Assembly (NCBI GenBank): GCA_029531795.1 | Contig: JAPEIS010000002.1 | Span: 3,443,440-3,507,439 of the forward strand | Source: Sclerotinia nivalis | Taxonomy: Eukaryota; Ascomycota; Leotiomycetes; Helotiales; Sclerotiniaceae | Length of the DNA stretch: 64,000 bases | Reading direction: 5' to 3' | Part shown: piece after piece, positions 63,905 to 64,000 of the stretch | How positions within the stretch are numbered: the first letter of the stretch is position 1 | Layout: each line of letters begins with the position of its first letter | Program-made: the position numbers and the translations under genes | Notes under the pieces: generated by a model | Told to the model about the DNA's origin: nothing | What the model saw: only the letters and a program-made list of their open reading frames with translations | Databases searched by the model: none

Positions 63905-64000
63905 GGGTTAGGGTTAGGGTTAGGGTTAGGGTTAGGGTTAGGGTTAGGGTTAGGGTTAGGGTTAGGGTTAGGGTTAGGGTTAGGGTTAGGGTTAGGGTTA
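63905..64000 (+). repeat. Telomere, (GGGTTA)16
   Basis: Sixteen perfect copies of the TTAGGG-type unit reach the end of the window. The G-rich strand runs 5'-3' to the right, so this is the right end of a chromosome arm. Confidence 0.99.

Overview
The window is the end of a filamentous ascomycete chromosome: the last 96 bases are 16 perfect GGGTTA units. Evidence for this assignment is short spliceosomal introns (45-84 bp), GH18, GPI16 and LUC7 genes, a CYP505 P450-reductase fusion, and transposons carrying repeat-induced point mutation (RIP) damage, meaning transitions that create in-frame stops without frame loss. A leotiomycete such as a Botrytis/Sclerotinia relative is a guess from general character only.

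Layout. (1) 1-6.4 kb is AT-rich transposon debris: a RIP-damaged Ty3/gypsy chromovirus pol, then a Fot1/pogo transposase copy interrupted by a GC-rich solo LTR with a 5-bp target duplication. (2) 6.4-18.8 kb is a normal-GC island: a 3-beta-HSD relic, an SDR gene that lost its catalytic core, an intact seven-exon CYP505, and a five-exon secreted protein with a probable Kex2 site. (3) 18.8-19.6 kb is a small AT-rich scar containing a LINE 3' end. (4) 19.6-29.7 kb holds a secreted GH18 chitinase, GPI16/PIG-T and LUC7 sharing a short divergent promoter, a conserved-looking unknown gene, and a small 10-cysteine secreted protein. (5) 29.7-35.6 kb is a nearly full-length Tad-like LINE on the minus strand.

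(6) 36.4-42.1 kb holds two convergent clan-CD protease-like genes, a TPR-CHAT gene and a caspase-fold (C14-like) gene. Catalytic residues are lost through transitions in both. Fungal proteins of these classes are linked to regulated cell death or self/non-self recognition, but that role is inference here. (7) 43.3-49.6 kb is a telomere-linked-helicase-like gene (paired C2H2 fingers of OrsD type, a tyrosine-recombinase-like middle, a RecQ-like helicase) broken by four stops and one frameshift. (8) 49.6-53.6 kb is AT-rich tandem repeats, including a series of 75-95-bp cores that each encode the same hairpin. (9) 53.7-58.2 kb is a second copy of a 470-bp repeat followed by a decayed ~1,300-codon gene that I do not recognise. 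(10) 58.9 kb to the end is strongly strand-biased: a C-bearing, almost G-free 15-bp minisatellite, then about 4.3 kb with only about six cytosines on the + strand, ending in a G-rich minisatellite and the telomere.

Expressed, intact genes appear confined to the two normal-GC islands (about 8.8-18.3 kb and 20.4-29.3 kb). The distal 35 kb looks like a RIP-affected subtelomere. Exon boundaries were placed by hand from GT/AG sites and frame continuity and are unconfirmed by transcripts.
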